This document shows positions 20,803-31,820 of a stretch of DNA of 64,000 nt, piece by piece; within the stretch, counting starts at the first letter, position 1, and every line of letters begins with the position of its first letter. The notes under the pieces were generated by a model, which had not been told where the DNA came from, did not search any database, and worked only from the letters and a program-made list of their open reading frames with translations. Origin of the DNA: Trichopria drosophilae (Eukaryota > Arthropoda > Insecta > Hymenoptera > Diapriidae); the NCBI GenBank assembly GCA_030407085.1, contig CM059587.1:69285001-69349000 (forward strand). Direction: 5' to 3'. The translations under genes were made by a program, and so were the position numbers.

Positions 20803-23238
20803 TAGTGTTGGCGTGGTGCATCGCTCGCTTCGCTCGCTCAGAAACTTCGACCCAGTAGAGAGTCGGCTATTCCTTAATACTCGTAGTTTACTAAGAGCTT
20901 TCAATTATATTATAAAATTATGTTGATATTTGGGGGTCCAATCATATTTAGGTCCAAGTGGCTTCGATAGATATGTTACAACAATATAGTGTTTCTTATA
21001 TGTATGAAAATTGAAAATGAGCATTTTCAAAACTTCGACCCCGACAACAGGCCAGCCGAAGTATTAACAAATAAAACTTGCAAAACACTTACTTCAAGCA
21101 CTTGTATTGTAATAGACTATTCGATGCACATTACATGTTTACAGTGTTTTACTAATTACTGTCTGTATCATTATGATTTCATATATACAATATATATACA
21201 TGGAATTCGTCAAAGATATCTTGAAAGTGTCGAAAAGATCTCTGACGGATATCTTTTATATATCTATAAGACATCTTTTAGGTATATCGAAATAGTTATT
21301 TTCATATCAAGAGCATAAAAGAACTTATCCGTCCGTAGGTAATCACCGCGCCCGGGGGGCTGGCGAAGACTACCCCTGGGGGTAGGGGGTGGAAACGTCG
21401 AAATTTGATGAAAAACTATAGGGTAAATTTTTTGCCGAGGTGACCAAATTCAATACTTTTTCAATTGTCATAAGCATTTTAAACCAGTTTCTATGGCATT
21501 ATCGTTGACTTTAGGAAGAAAATGTATACAATCTTTTTTGTAGACAATTTCATGCTCGATCTTTTTTGTTTGAAACATTTTTTAATAAAATTTGTATTTT
21601 TCAAAAAATAAATGCAAAAAACTACGAAGAACATAATTGGGGCTAATTTTTTTAATTAATGGACGGATGGATCTGTGCCAAAATCTAATCAGATCTAAGT
21701 TATGCCATGACGCGTATTTTAAAAAAAATTTATGTCAATACGCTTATCCGTTCGCGAGTTATCGCGAGACAAAAAATACGTACGGACGTACGTACGTACA
21801 AAATCACGGACACACATTTTTTTATTGTTGATTTGGGTTCCTTAGGGTCTGAAACGTCGACATTTGATGAAAAACTGTAGGGTAATTTTTATGCCCGAAG
21901 TGACCAAATTCAATACTTCGTCCAGCCTTAGTCTGGGTCGAAGTAAAATTTGTGTCCGTGATCTTGTACGTACGTACGTCCGTACGTCCCGTTTTTTTGT
22001 CTCGCGATAACTCGCGAACGTATAAGCGTATTGACATTTTTAAATTACGCGTCTTGGCATAACTTAGATCTGATTAGATTTTGGCGCAGATCCATCCGTC
22101 CATTACTAAAAAAAATTAGCCCCAATTAAGTTTCTTCGTAGTTTTTTGCTTTTATTTTGAAAAATAGAAGATTTTATTAAAAAATGTTTAAAACAAAAAA
22201 GATAGAGCATGAAATTCTCTACAAAAAAGGTTGTATGCATTTTCTTCCTAAAGTCAACGATAATGCCATAAAAACTGGTTTAAAATGCTTATGACTATTG
22301 CCTGAAAAAGTATTGAATTTGGTCACCTTGGCAAAAAAATTACCCTATAGTTTTCCATAAAATTTCGACGTTTCAACGGTAGTCTTCGCCAGCCCCTCGG
22401 GCGCGGTGATCACCTATGGGCGCATAAGTTCTTTTACGCCCTTGATACGAAAATAACTATTTCGATATTCTAAAAGATATCTTATTGTGTCTAAAAGATA
22501 TCCGTCAGAGATCTTTTCGACACTTTCAAGATATCTTTGACGAATTATATGTATAAAACACTGTAAACATGTAATATGCATCTAATTAGTATATTACCTA
22601 ACAAGGGTGTAAAGTGTACTTTTACGCACCGGTCGGGAACTATACATACGAGGCGCCGAAGGCGCTGAGTGATGTGTAAAATTCCCGACCGATGCGTAAT
22701 AGTTATTCTTTACACCCACGTTCGGTATCCTATTTCTTTGTAATTGGTTGCGTAAAGAGAGTGCGTAAAGTTTTGATGCCTGGTTGAGTGTAAAGTACAA
22801 CTTTACGAACGACCGTTCAGTTTACGAATTTTGTCGTCAGAAGTGCGTAAAAGTGAACTTACGCACGAAAAACAGGCATCAAAAGTACTTTATGCACTAA
22901 CTTTACGCACACAATTACAAACAGTCTATTACAGTACAAGTGCTTGAAGTCAGTGTTTTGCAACTTTTATTTATTAATACTTCGGCTGGCCTGTTGTCGG
23001 GTTCGAAGTTTTGAAAATGCTCATTTTCAATTTTCATACATATAAGATACACTATATTGTTGTAACATATCAACAAAGCCACTTGGACCTAAATATTATT
23101 GGACCCCCAAATATCCATATAATTTTATAATATAACTGAAAGCTGTTAGTAAACAAACGAGTATTAAGGAATAGCCCATTCTATACTGGGTCGAAGTTTC
23201 TGAGCGAGCGAAGTGAGCGAGGCACCACGCCAACACTA
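20803..23238. mobile_element. 2.4-kb foldback element with ~1-kb arms
   Basis: Outer ends are ACTAGTGTTGGCGTGGTGC on the left and its reverse complement on the right, with AAAA outside both. Arms of ~1 kb mirror each other: 20803-21800 against 21960-23238, the latter carrying a 336-bp insertion. The ~150-bp centre (21810-21955) is not mirrored and holds the GTCTGAAACGTCGACATTTG core. The frame at 20989-21318 recurs in arms A and B but has no recognised domain. No transposase is encoded, so it would depend on another element. Confidence 0.8.
22587..22922. mobile_element. Foldback insertion pair (palindrome P-b) in the right arm
   Basis: It starts TAGTATATTACCTAACAAGG. The first palindrome (22587-22730) pairs GGGTGTAAAG...CGGTCGGGAA with TTCCCGACCGATGCG...TTTACACCC around GGCGCCGAAGGCGCT. 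The second (22738-22922) pairs TTTGTAATTGGTTGCG with CGCACACAATTACAAA and contains GCATCAAAA mirrored words. The uninterrupted target is visible in arm C at ~21117-21127 and in arms A and B, so the 336 bp is an insertion. Confidence 0.75.
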
Positions 23239-24061
23239 GTTTTAAATTAAAAAAGTATTTGCAGCAACCTTTTTCGAAGTAAGTGAAATAAACTATGCAA
23301 AATGCGACTGGTACAATGACGAGTTTTGTAACTTCCCTAATATATAAGACTCGTTGGAATCTGTTTGACGCCGAAAATCAAATGCCGCAAAACTTGCATG
23401 ACACGCAATCGCTTGAATGACATGCTATACTACGACTCGTTCGTTTAACCCGCAATAACAGCGATGCTAAGGATCGGAGTAGAACCTTGGTTTAGCTTAA
23501 TTTGTGCATATTAATACTCCCTCCTTAACACGCACAACTAGTGTAACGCCCATTTCACTTATTTCTATTTTGTGTGCTGCACCTTGATTTTTCTTTTCAG
23601 TCGTTTTCAAAAAATATACATTTAAACTTAACAGGTCAATTAAAAGTATTAAAATAAGTAGATATTTGTTGAGCTACGATAAATAATAAATTGATGTGGA
23701 AGTAGAACAAATAGGATATAAACTGTAAATATTACGTTCGCCAAACAAATCTGATGGTTTGCATTAAAAATTTATTTTTTACTTAACATTATTATATTGT
23801 GGTTTCACAGACATCGCCTACAGCAGCGGATAAGAAATTCTGTTTCAATAAGATATTCATTAAACGCAAAATTATAGAAATATTTTTTACTCTAAGAAAG
23901 ACTCTTGAAATGTATTTCTACTGTAAATAAAGCATTCCAAGTAAAAATATTCTATGTGCCATTAATATTTCATAATTTTGAAGCATAATAGTACATTGCG
24001 ATACGAGTGCGTAAAGCAAGTGATTTTCAGTTGAGCGTGAAAGGTGACAATCAGGTTTATA
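23239..24061. other. No gene seen
   Basis: AT-rich spacer. The 78-codon minus-strand frame starting at 24154 runs into the inverted repeat at 24062-24278 and has no domain. Confidence 0.4.
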
Positions 24062-24278
24062 TATAAGGAATAGATACAAAAAGTCTTTCAATTGTTTTTT
24101 ATTTACATTTATTATACGTATTATCTTGCCTGCATATCGATGTATAAACAGCAATGCGGTTGATACCTATCAGTTAGTTTGTGTCCCGAAGAAGACGACT
24201 AATGATCGGTGGCAGTTCGGCATATTCATACTCAAGAAAACCTAGTTAAAATTTAAAAAAATTATTTTTGACAAATGG
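24062..24278. repeat. Right member of the 6.8-kb-spaced inverted repeat
   Basis: Reverse complement of 17018-17218. Outside the shared segment the two flanks differ, so the pair marks either an element end or two independent inverted copies. Confidence 0.75.
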
Positions 24279-25029
24279 TATCATAAAAGAAATGGGTGTA
24301 ATACATTAATTTTTTGTAATAATAAAAAAAATATACACGGTATTGCAGTGATGCGATGTATAACTTTTACACTTTCGATGTTAATTTGCTAGATTTATAA
24401 TCTACAGAAGAGATATTCACATTCAATCATGCAAATCAATCTTGGTTTCTATTTTTGAATGAGACGTTATCAGGGTCCAAACTAAAAGAATTACCGACCT
24501 AACCTCAAAATAATAAAAACATGAATAATAATATAATTCATAATAATAGAACATAATTCAACGTATTGTATGTTTAAAGATATAAAAGGAGTGGAGTTTG
24601 TCAAATAAGAATTTTTTATTGTAGTTTTTTTCCATTAGTCAAGGAAACATATATTTCCTTGAATGCTCTCGTTTAATTTCAGTAATGTTTAGTGCATTAT
24701 CCCACGATTAAATATTTTAAGTTTTTTGTATTTTGAATTTTATATTTTGAAAATATTTCAAGTTTTTAAAAAAGGATCAGTACCTATATTTTAAGAAGCA
24801 CTCTTGACAAACTTTATTTCCTACTAACTAGAATTTACCATTCATAAAATTTGAGTAATCCTTTGATTTAACCATAATTTAAATTTACCTTAAACTATAC
24901 CTGTACATGCTTATTTCTCTAATAACGGATAAATCTGCATGTACATTGAGTCAAGCATTTCACCAATAGCGTAAAACCGTTTTTCGAATTTCATCAATTT
25001 CAATATTCCTTTATTCGCCGTTTGTCCGT
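24279..25029. other. No gene seen
   Basis: AT-rich DNA without a supported frame, leading into the GC-rich block. Confidence 0.45.
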
Positions 25030-26160
25030 GTCTAAATTTGAATCGACCCCGTTCAGTCACGAATTCGTTTGACAAAAATCCGGATTCAACAATTATAGGG
25101 CCGGCGAAAATCGTCATCGGGTGTGAGTGCACCCGTATTAGCGGCGTTTGCGTTCATCGAACGCACCACAACGCGAAGAGACTCGTCTCTCTTTCATTCT
25201 ACCCCCTACCTCTTCCTTCCGACGCGTCCGCGGGCGCCCCTGCCCTTATCCTGGCTCGTGCCATCTCGCTCCTCGTACCCCTTCTCTTCCACGATTTTCC
25301 CCCTCCACTCGGAATTTTTTAGGACGCGAGGAGAATGCGAAGCACCTGAGGGTTACCGGAGGGTATGTACCTCATGCCTTACGAGACTCCCGGTGGAGAA
25401 AAGCGCGTTGAAGCGAGCGAGAAATCCGCACCCAAATAGGAGAGGGAGAGGCGCGATAAAAACAAAAGTATATTCAGCGAAAAATGTAAGAATTGCACAA
25501 GAAACGAAATGTAGGAGTTTGCGAGATAATAAATATAAGAGAGGGACGTCGTACGAATCAACCCCGGCAATAGAAAGAGGGGCAAATCTCGCAGACCAAC
25601 ACGAGACCAGGAAGAAACGCGAAGGACCGACGAACTCGCAGGGGTTTTCCCTCGGAAAATCGAGATAGAGACGGAGGTAAATGCCGGATTCGGTTTAAGG
25701 GAGAAAAATCAAGAGAGAGATGCGAAAAGAAGAGGGGCGAAAGAGAGCAAGAGACTAAATCTCTCCATCTTCGTCGGGAGAGGGTGAGGCGAGGGTTGGA
25801 AGAGATCGAGCGAGACTCGCGATTACTGGGCGAGAGCTCCGACTGGAGAGAAAGAGAGAAAACGCACGACCGAGAGAGGGAGCGAGAGAACAGAGAGGGG
25901 ATGTATCATCAGGAGGCCGAGGCTGCGGCGTAGCCTCAGTGTCGGCGCAGTGGCCGGGCCATCGTGTCCTGCGCCCAGGTCTCGTGCTCATTTTTTTCTG
26001 GCCTTCTCTTTGCTCGCGCCAAAAAATATCTCTTGGAATTTTGCTTCTGCCTCTCCTTCCGCTTATGCCGTCTTCGCTGCAGTTTTCACGTGTCTATTGT
26101 CATTCGCGACTCGACGGACGTCCCCGGTACCGGTGCTTAAAAAACAACAATAACTCAGTC
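25030..26160. promoter_or_regulatory. GC-rich, CpG- and purine-rich block, possible host promoter
   Basis: Composition changes from AT-rich to GC-rich at ~25050 and back at ~26160. 25110-25320 is pyrimidine-rich with many CG dinucleotides; 25430-25880 is dense in GAGAGAG tracts. Frames of 60-180 codons exist in several phases on both strands, but all are arginine/serine/proline-rich and overlap each other. That is what GC-rich DNA gives by chance, so I do not call them genes. GAGA-type tracts are common near insect promoters; promoter function is inferred. Confidence 0.4.
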
Positions 26161-26416
26161 ACATTATAGATAACCACTGGTGGTCCTGCTGTAAATTTTT
26201 TAAACGAATGATCTGGTGCTCAAAGAGCCGTCAAAGACTAGTACCGATGCCGGGATTCGCTCGTGGAACCGCAATGGGCAAATTGTGAATTCATGTCTAA
26301 CTGGATTCCTAATGTATGTGAAAATTGATTTGTGAGTGAATTTTTCTACGAATTAAATGTGTTACTACATAAAAATCGAGTAGAGCACAGGAAATCCTAG
26401 GAAAAAGGAGGGAGCC
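26161..26416. other. Sequence leading to the candidate exon
   Basis: Mixed composition with no frame worth naming. It could be 5' untranslated sequence if the GC-rich block is a promoter. Confidence 0.3.
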
Positions 26417-26520
26417 ATGCCGCCCGGGCTTGCAGCTTCCTTTACCGTATCCTCCCGTGTTGCTGTTCTCGCGTCCCTGGAACTTCGACGCCGGTTACGG
26501 TCTCCTCGACCCTCTCCTTA
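26417..26520 (+). other. Candidate host exon with strong splice donor
   Basis: GGGAGCCATGCCGC at 26411 is a good start context, and AAG/GTGAGC at 26521 is an excellent donor. The ATG frame (MPPGLAASFTVSSRV...) stops four bases before the donor. The frame that stays open across the donor reads LQLPLPYPPVLLFSRPWNF without its own ATG. Either this is a 5' leader exon with a short upstream frame, or the open frame is entered by splicing. I do not recognise the protein. Confidence 0.3.
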
Positions 26521-29500
26521 AGGTGAGCTTACATCGTGTTTATGTTCAATCAGTATTGTCAGCAATGTCAGTATTCAAACTTCACTCACAATCAAGAATA
26601 TCTGGAAATAAAAAATTAGTAGAGAAGATTAAAATTTCAAAACAGTCGTGTCAAAACACTGTAACAGTTTACTAATAACCCAAATCACGCAGGAAATCCA
26701 TTATTGGCTGAAAAAACATCAGTGTTACGTTTTCTTAAGTCCCACGCTTTGGCATCATGTTCAAATTGTCCCTGAACAATGCGACTAAAAAATTCAAGTC
26801 GAATTCCCAAAGCACGTTGGGTACGTCTGAGCAGACCAAGTGCACGTTCGAGAGACCCTAAGATAAAGTTTGCGAATCATCGTCTCTTGCAAATTTAATT
26901 TATTTTAAAGCTCGTAAAAACCTTGAGACAGCGAGGCATGATTGTCAAGTGTTGCTTTATGCTAAAATTTGTAGTTCTCTTACGTATTAAATATACATTG
27001 GTCTAGTCAGGTCAATTTCATAGAAATTCATCACTAGAATTTTAGAGAATCTGTACGTTTAAGTAATGGTAGCATGGCGATGTATATTCTTGAAGCAAGT
27101 AAATTTTCTTTTATTCAATTTCTTATGACATTTAAAAAAAATCAATTCCATTGATTCAGTCAATTATTAAAGCAATTGAGAAACTTAGCAATGACATCTT
27201 CACTTTTAAGTTTACTAGACTCAATCAATATTTTCATTGTGATTTTGAATTCATTGAAATTGATCAATATTCAAATTCTGAATTTCTGAACAATAGACCG
27301 GTACCAAGGATTAAACCAGAACGGTAAAAAAAAAGATAACGTTTTGAAGTCACTGGTGAGCCAGTGTAGGAGAGAGTGGTTAAATAATGCGGAGTCGGCT
27401 AAAGAGAACGAGAGGCAAAAAATTTGCAATCGTCGAAAACGCGGAAATGGAATGAAGCGGTGCTTCCAACCTCATCCCTAGGGTTCAACGCAACCAGGAT
27501 TGCGTCGTATATTTCGTCTCTTCCGATTTTTTCGAAAGTCTTTTTTATCGTGTCGGGGGCAGTCATTGGTGCACGTGGGATCGCAGGAGATCCACAAACA
27601 CTGACAAAATAAACATGTTCGTTCATTTGTCCGTTTAGTTGCTTTATAAGATTAGTGGAAACGGTAAACAAGAAAAGCGGGAAAACGTTCGTTTCCAAAT
27701 CTTTCTAGACTTTGAAACATTTTCCAGTGGGGAAAGGTGAAAAATAACCCGCATATGTCTAGATCTGCCAATTTTCCGGTAACTTCCGCATCGACAATGG
27801 TGATGACAGTGGCGCATTACGCAAGCGACTAATTGAATTGCTCCTCGGTAGGAAGTGGAACCGAATCAACCGAGAGTGGGACGGAAACCCGAATGAGCGT
27901 TGCTCTGCGTGTCGTGAGATGTGGTGTGTTGGTGTCATATGTAGTTGAGCGCCGCGCCGCGAAATCGTTAGTTCGCGAAAAGCGTGTAAGCTTGGAATTA
28001 ACGTTATATGGCATTTAATTAAGTTCATGCCACGCTGAGCAAAAAGTGAGCATTCATATTTTAGCACAAAAACAAAAAACGCGTACAATACATATGTACA
28101 ATAATTAAATTTACACTATGTAACCGTCTCTAGTCAAAATAATAAAGTTAACTCTTTAAAGATTTTTTATATTCAATTTTATTTCGGGGTTCAATTCTAA
28201 TCGTTACTTTTGAGAAATTTTGTCACGTTCTAATTAAAAATATTTTTTTACGTTTATTGCACGTAGGAAATTGGTAAAACTTGATTGTCAAATCCAAAAC
28301 ATGAGTGTCTACTGTTGTATATTGATAAAAATGGCCCGTAAAATAGTATTATATAAAAAAGTAAAACTGCGATTATTATATGTGCGAACTATTTTGAAAT
28401 AAATCCAGAAAACCTCATTTGAACATTATATGTATCAGTTTACATGTATATCCTTTTTCGCACAGTACGGAAAGTAAAATTAATATTTTTCACAATATTT
28501 GTATATCATCGTTCATAATAAAATGTAAAAATTAAATCATATACTACTATTAATTATTTCTCGTTGTGTATTTATTTTATATCAGTGCTAATATATTTTT
28601 GAAATAATTTATTATTCTAAACTATCAATTCCACATTTCAATGTTTACGTGGAAACAAAACACACCGTTTGCATGTATCGTGCTGTTTGTGGTAGTTTTG
28701 ATAATTGTTTTTTGGAATTAATGATTTAGTATTTACAAAATGCTAACATCGAAACAAAAATATAAATAGGTTTTAATGTCCACCTCGTTGCAACTAGAGT
28801 AGACTCGATTAAGTTTTCGAAATCGTGTCATGGGCGTGACGTCACAGCGTACGAAAATATACGTTAGAAAACTAAAAGAAAGCGTTTTGTAATGTAAGCA
28901 AAAAGTTCTTGTTAAATAAAAATAAAATGAACGAAATTCTGATCAACTTTCGCATGAATATTGTTGTTCCGAAAAGAAAAATGAAAACAATGATATTCAA
29001 ATTGTTTTAAATATTACAACGATTAACGCAGAGTTATATTTTGTTAATTATATAAGTGCGTATATTATTATTACAAATGTAACAGCAGAGAGAAGTGGGA
29101 ATGATATAATTATTAGACTTTTGTTGATTTATAGTCTTATTGGTTGAGTGTGTTAATTTGAATGTTATTTATAACAACAAAGTATATAGAATTTTTTAAA
29201 TTTATGCAATAAAAAAGATGAAAATGTGATCTTTGAATCTTGTTTTCAGCCCATCTCTTCCTTGAACAGTTTATTCTTGAAATCTGAATTATCCAATAAC
29301 CACTAACAATGACATCATGATCGTTATTCGTTAATCCAATTACTAATGGTTTCTAATGGTAATTATTAATCTATGTTAATACACTATGGAATTACAATTA
29401 CTTGCGTCTGCAAATTACCATGCCCACAATAAAAACTTCCGTAACGTTCATTAATTACCGCTTTTTATTTATTATTTCGCAAACAATTTAGTAGTTTTTC

Positions 29501-31298
29501 ATCACATACTTGTAAATTACAATTTATTTCGTTATTGACTATGTTTTTCATGGGAAATCATTTTGCAATAATTTAGCTTTAGAAAGTATGACTGTGTCGT
29601 GCAAACATAAGTTACATGCGAAATTAAAGGTATTATAAAATTATCCTTCAAATTTCTGCAAAAATATGTTATCATCGATGTAAAGTTACACAGATTCAAA
29701 TTGAAAAATACTGCATTATAATAAAAATATTGAATTTATGACATTCATCCGGAAGCCAATATTTATAATGATAGTAATAGCCGCGAAAACCGGAAATCTA
29801 TATATAAAAAGATAAATTTCGTTAGTAAGTAATATTATAAACAGAAAATATTTTCAAATAATTGATGTAATTTGATTTATTGTAGTAATATGCAAAAAGC
29901 CAATTCATCCTTAATGAAGTAATAAGTGACGTACTTCTATCCAAGAGTGAATTTTCAATAGTAAATATATATATAGAAAAAATGCCACAATCCAATAAGT
30001 CGAAATGATGATATTAAATATAAATTACTTATTTTGAACGCTAGGTGGAGGTGATATAGAAGTAAAGTCGCAAGTGTCGAATTAAATTAACTAAAATTAT
30101 AGTTAGAGGAGTAAGATTTCAAAAGTTTATTACACTAAATTTGAAAAATGCCTGGAATACCCAACTACCCAATAAACAAAAAGTACACAGAGAAAAAAAA
30201 GGTTAATGTAACCATGAAGAAATAGCAGAATCGATTTTTACAGTTCCATTTACTACCGAAATAGTTAATTTAAGTACTTGTTGATTTAGAGCAGAACTAG
30301 ATTTTTTGTTGATCTTTAGGATAGTACCTACTTTTTTATAGGAACCTGAGACACATTATATAGTTAAAAAGTATTCAAATTTACTACGAATTTTCCTGGA
30401 AATTTTGTTAATGAAATTATTTTTAGTGGAGCTATTTGGCGGTTGCATTTTATCATATTAGCATATGCGTCTGAGTTTATTGCATAGTATCTTATTTTTG
30501 AATACTGTTTACCTGTCATTTTATCTGATAATTATTAACTTAGACAAAAATAGAAAATTAACTATGTCAACATAGTTATCTCAACTAAAAAGAATTTATT
30601 TTTATTTTTTCCTTTGAAGTGCCCAATGGTAATTTAATTTTTCAGGTAGATTATTTTAGTGGAATATATGGGTTTGAAATCTGCATTGACCAAAATTTGG
30701 TGCAGAAATAAACCAATATGTTTAACATACAAAAATAGCATTTTTAAATAACTATAGCACTAGTTCCATTACATTTTCTTAGCATTCTTTCCAACTTTGC
30801 TTAAACTAGCTTGGGAATTTATTTTCGATTAGTCATGCTGTTTATTGGGAGCATCAATGCAATAAAATATGGAAAACACGAAAAAAATTTATACATTTTC
30901 TGTTCAATGTTGTAACTTGAATTTGTATTAACAGCGACTGTAGTAAAAATATTTGCTAAGTATTACTTTTGCAATACGGTTAACCTAAGCGTAAAACTGA
31001 CAGTACTTGTAATTTAGCCAAAAATATTAAGAAATTAAATAAAAAGTGAACGCCTTTTTAAGTTCGCTGTAACTATATCCAGTTTCTGGTGGAATTACCA
31101 ATTGAAATAAGCATCATGATAAACCCGATAATGTTCTTGCAATAATTTATTTACATGGAAAAACGTGTTGAACTTTCTCATATAGTTCATTAAATTACTT
31201 AATTCATGATTAATCGTGTTCTTTTTTTTTAAAGTAAATTTATAAATAGTAAATAAATTTTTCTCGATAATTTATGTTTCCACAATACGGATTGAATC
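26521..31298. other. Long AT-rich stretch without a gene
   Basis: No supported exon, RNA gene or repeat end over almost 4.8 kb. A slightly GC-richer patch at 27330-28020 carries overlapping frames on both strands (up to 109 codons) with no domain. If 26417-26520 is an exon, this could be intron. Confidence 0.45.
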
Positions 31299-31430
31299 AT
31301 AGTAGATTGTGCAACTAGGAACCACAATAGGTGTTCGCCGATGAGTGCGAGTTTGACGCAGGTGCGAAGCGAGGACAACACTTTGCATGTGCCTACAAAC
31401 ACCTATTCTCCCTTGTTGCACATACTATTT
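31299..31430. mobile_element. Foldback element P1
   Basis: ATAGTAGATTGTGCAACTAG at the left is mirrored by CCTTGTTGCACATACTAT at the right; CAATAGGTGTTCG pairs with CAAACACCTATT. The centre holds GTGCGAAGCGAGG with the GCGAAGC mini-hairpin word at 31364. It shares its right end with P2. Confidence 0.65.
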
Positions 31431-31620
31431 TCTCATACGACAGTGTGCTATTTTGCTGCCGCGACGTAGGGAGCAAAATGGTATTTTGGGATCAGGGTGT
31501 GAGAAACTTATTTTGCTCCCGGATAAATTTATTTTGCTCCCTAGAGAGAGAATGCGATATTTTGCTTCCGCAATGTAGGGAGCAAAATAGCATTTTGCGC
31601 ACCGAGTGTGAGAATAGTAT
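31423..31620. mobile_element. Foldback element P2 built of GAGCAAAAT words
   Basis: ACTATTTTCTCATACGAC and GTGTGAGAATAGTAT are imperfect mirror ends. Between them GGGAGCAAAAT or its complement occurs about six times in alternating direction (31455, 31480, 31509, 31530, 31562, 31577). The two overlapping frames read through it are by-products of the repeat. Confidence 0.65.
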
Positions 31621-31820
31621 ATTATGAAACTAGTGCGTAAAAGTTCATTCTACGAATGTGAAGGGTTGCGGCCCGAGCCGAAGGCGAGGGTCATAATCAC
31701 ATTCGCAGAATAAACATTTACGCGCATATTTCATACGATAATTCATGTCACTTGAGTGTGTAAAATGCGACCGAAAATGTCAAAAGTGTGTAAAATAGCA
31801 TTTTACGCATCGAATGGCAT
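31613..31820. mobile_element. Foldback element P3 plus GTGTAAAAT tail
   Basis: From AATAGTATATTATG at 31614, the arm GCGTAAAAGTTCATTCTACG at 31636 is mirrored by CGCAGAATAAACATTTACGC at 31703, around GAGCCGAAGGCGAGGG. The end is near 31741. A further group of GTGTAAAAT and ATTTTACGC words runs to ~31820. 45928-45998 carries half of the same arm. Confidence 0.65.

Noticed and set aside
80..21318. Frames conserved between foldback arms (80-298, 1830-2120, 20989-21318) as a gene family
   Set aside because: They are similar because the whole arms are similar, including non-coding parts; no domain, and the fourth arm is interrupted.
1..23238. Polinton/Maverick terminal repeats for the long inverted arms
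   Set aside because: No polymerase, integrase, packaging ATPase or capsid frames lie between any arm pair.
25123..25668. 181-codon frame in the GC-rich block
   Set aside because: Overlaps other long frames in different phases, has biased Arg/Ser/Pro content and no domain; GC-rich DNA produces such frames.
31440..31620. CRISPR-like array from repeated GGGAGCAAAAT words
   Set aside because: Words alternate in direction, spacers are irregular, and the DNA is eukaryotic.
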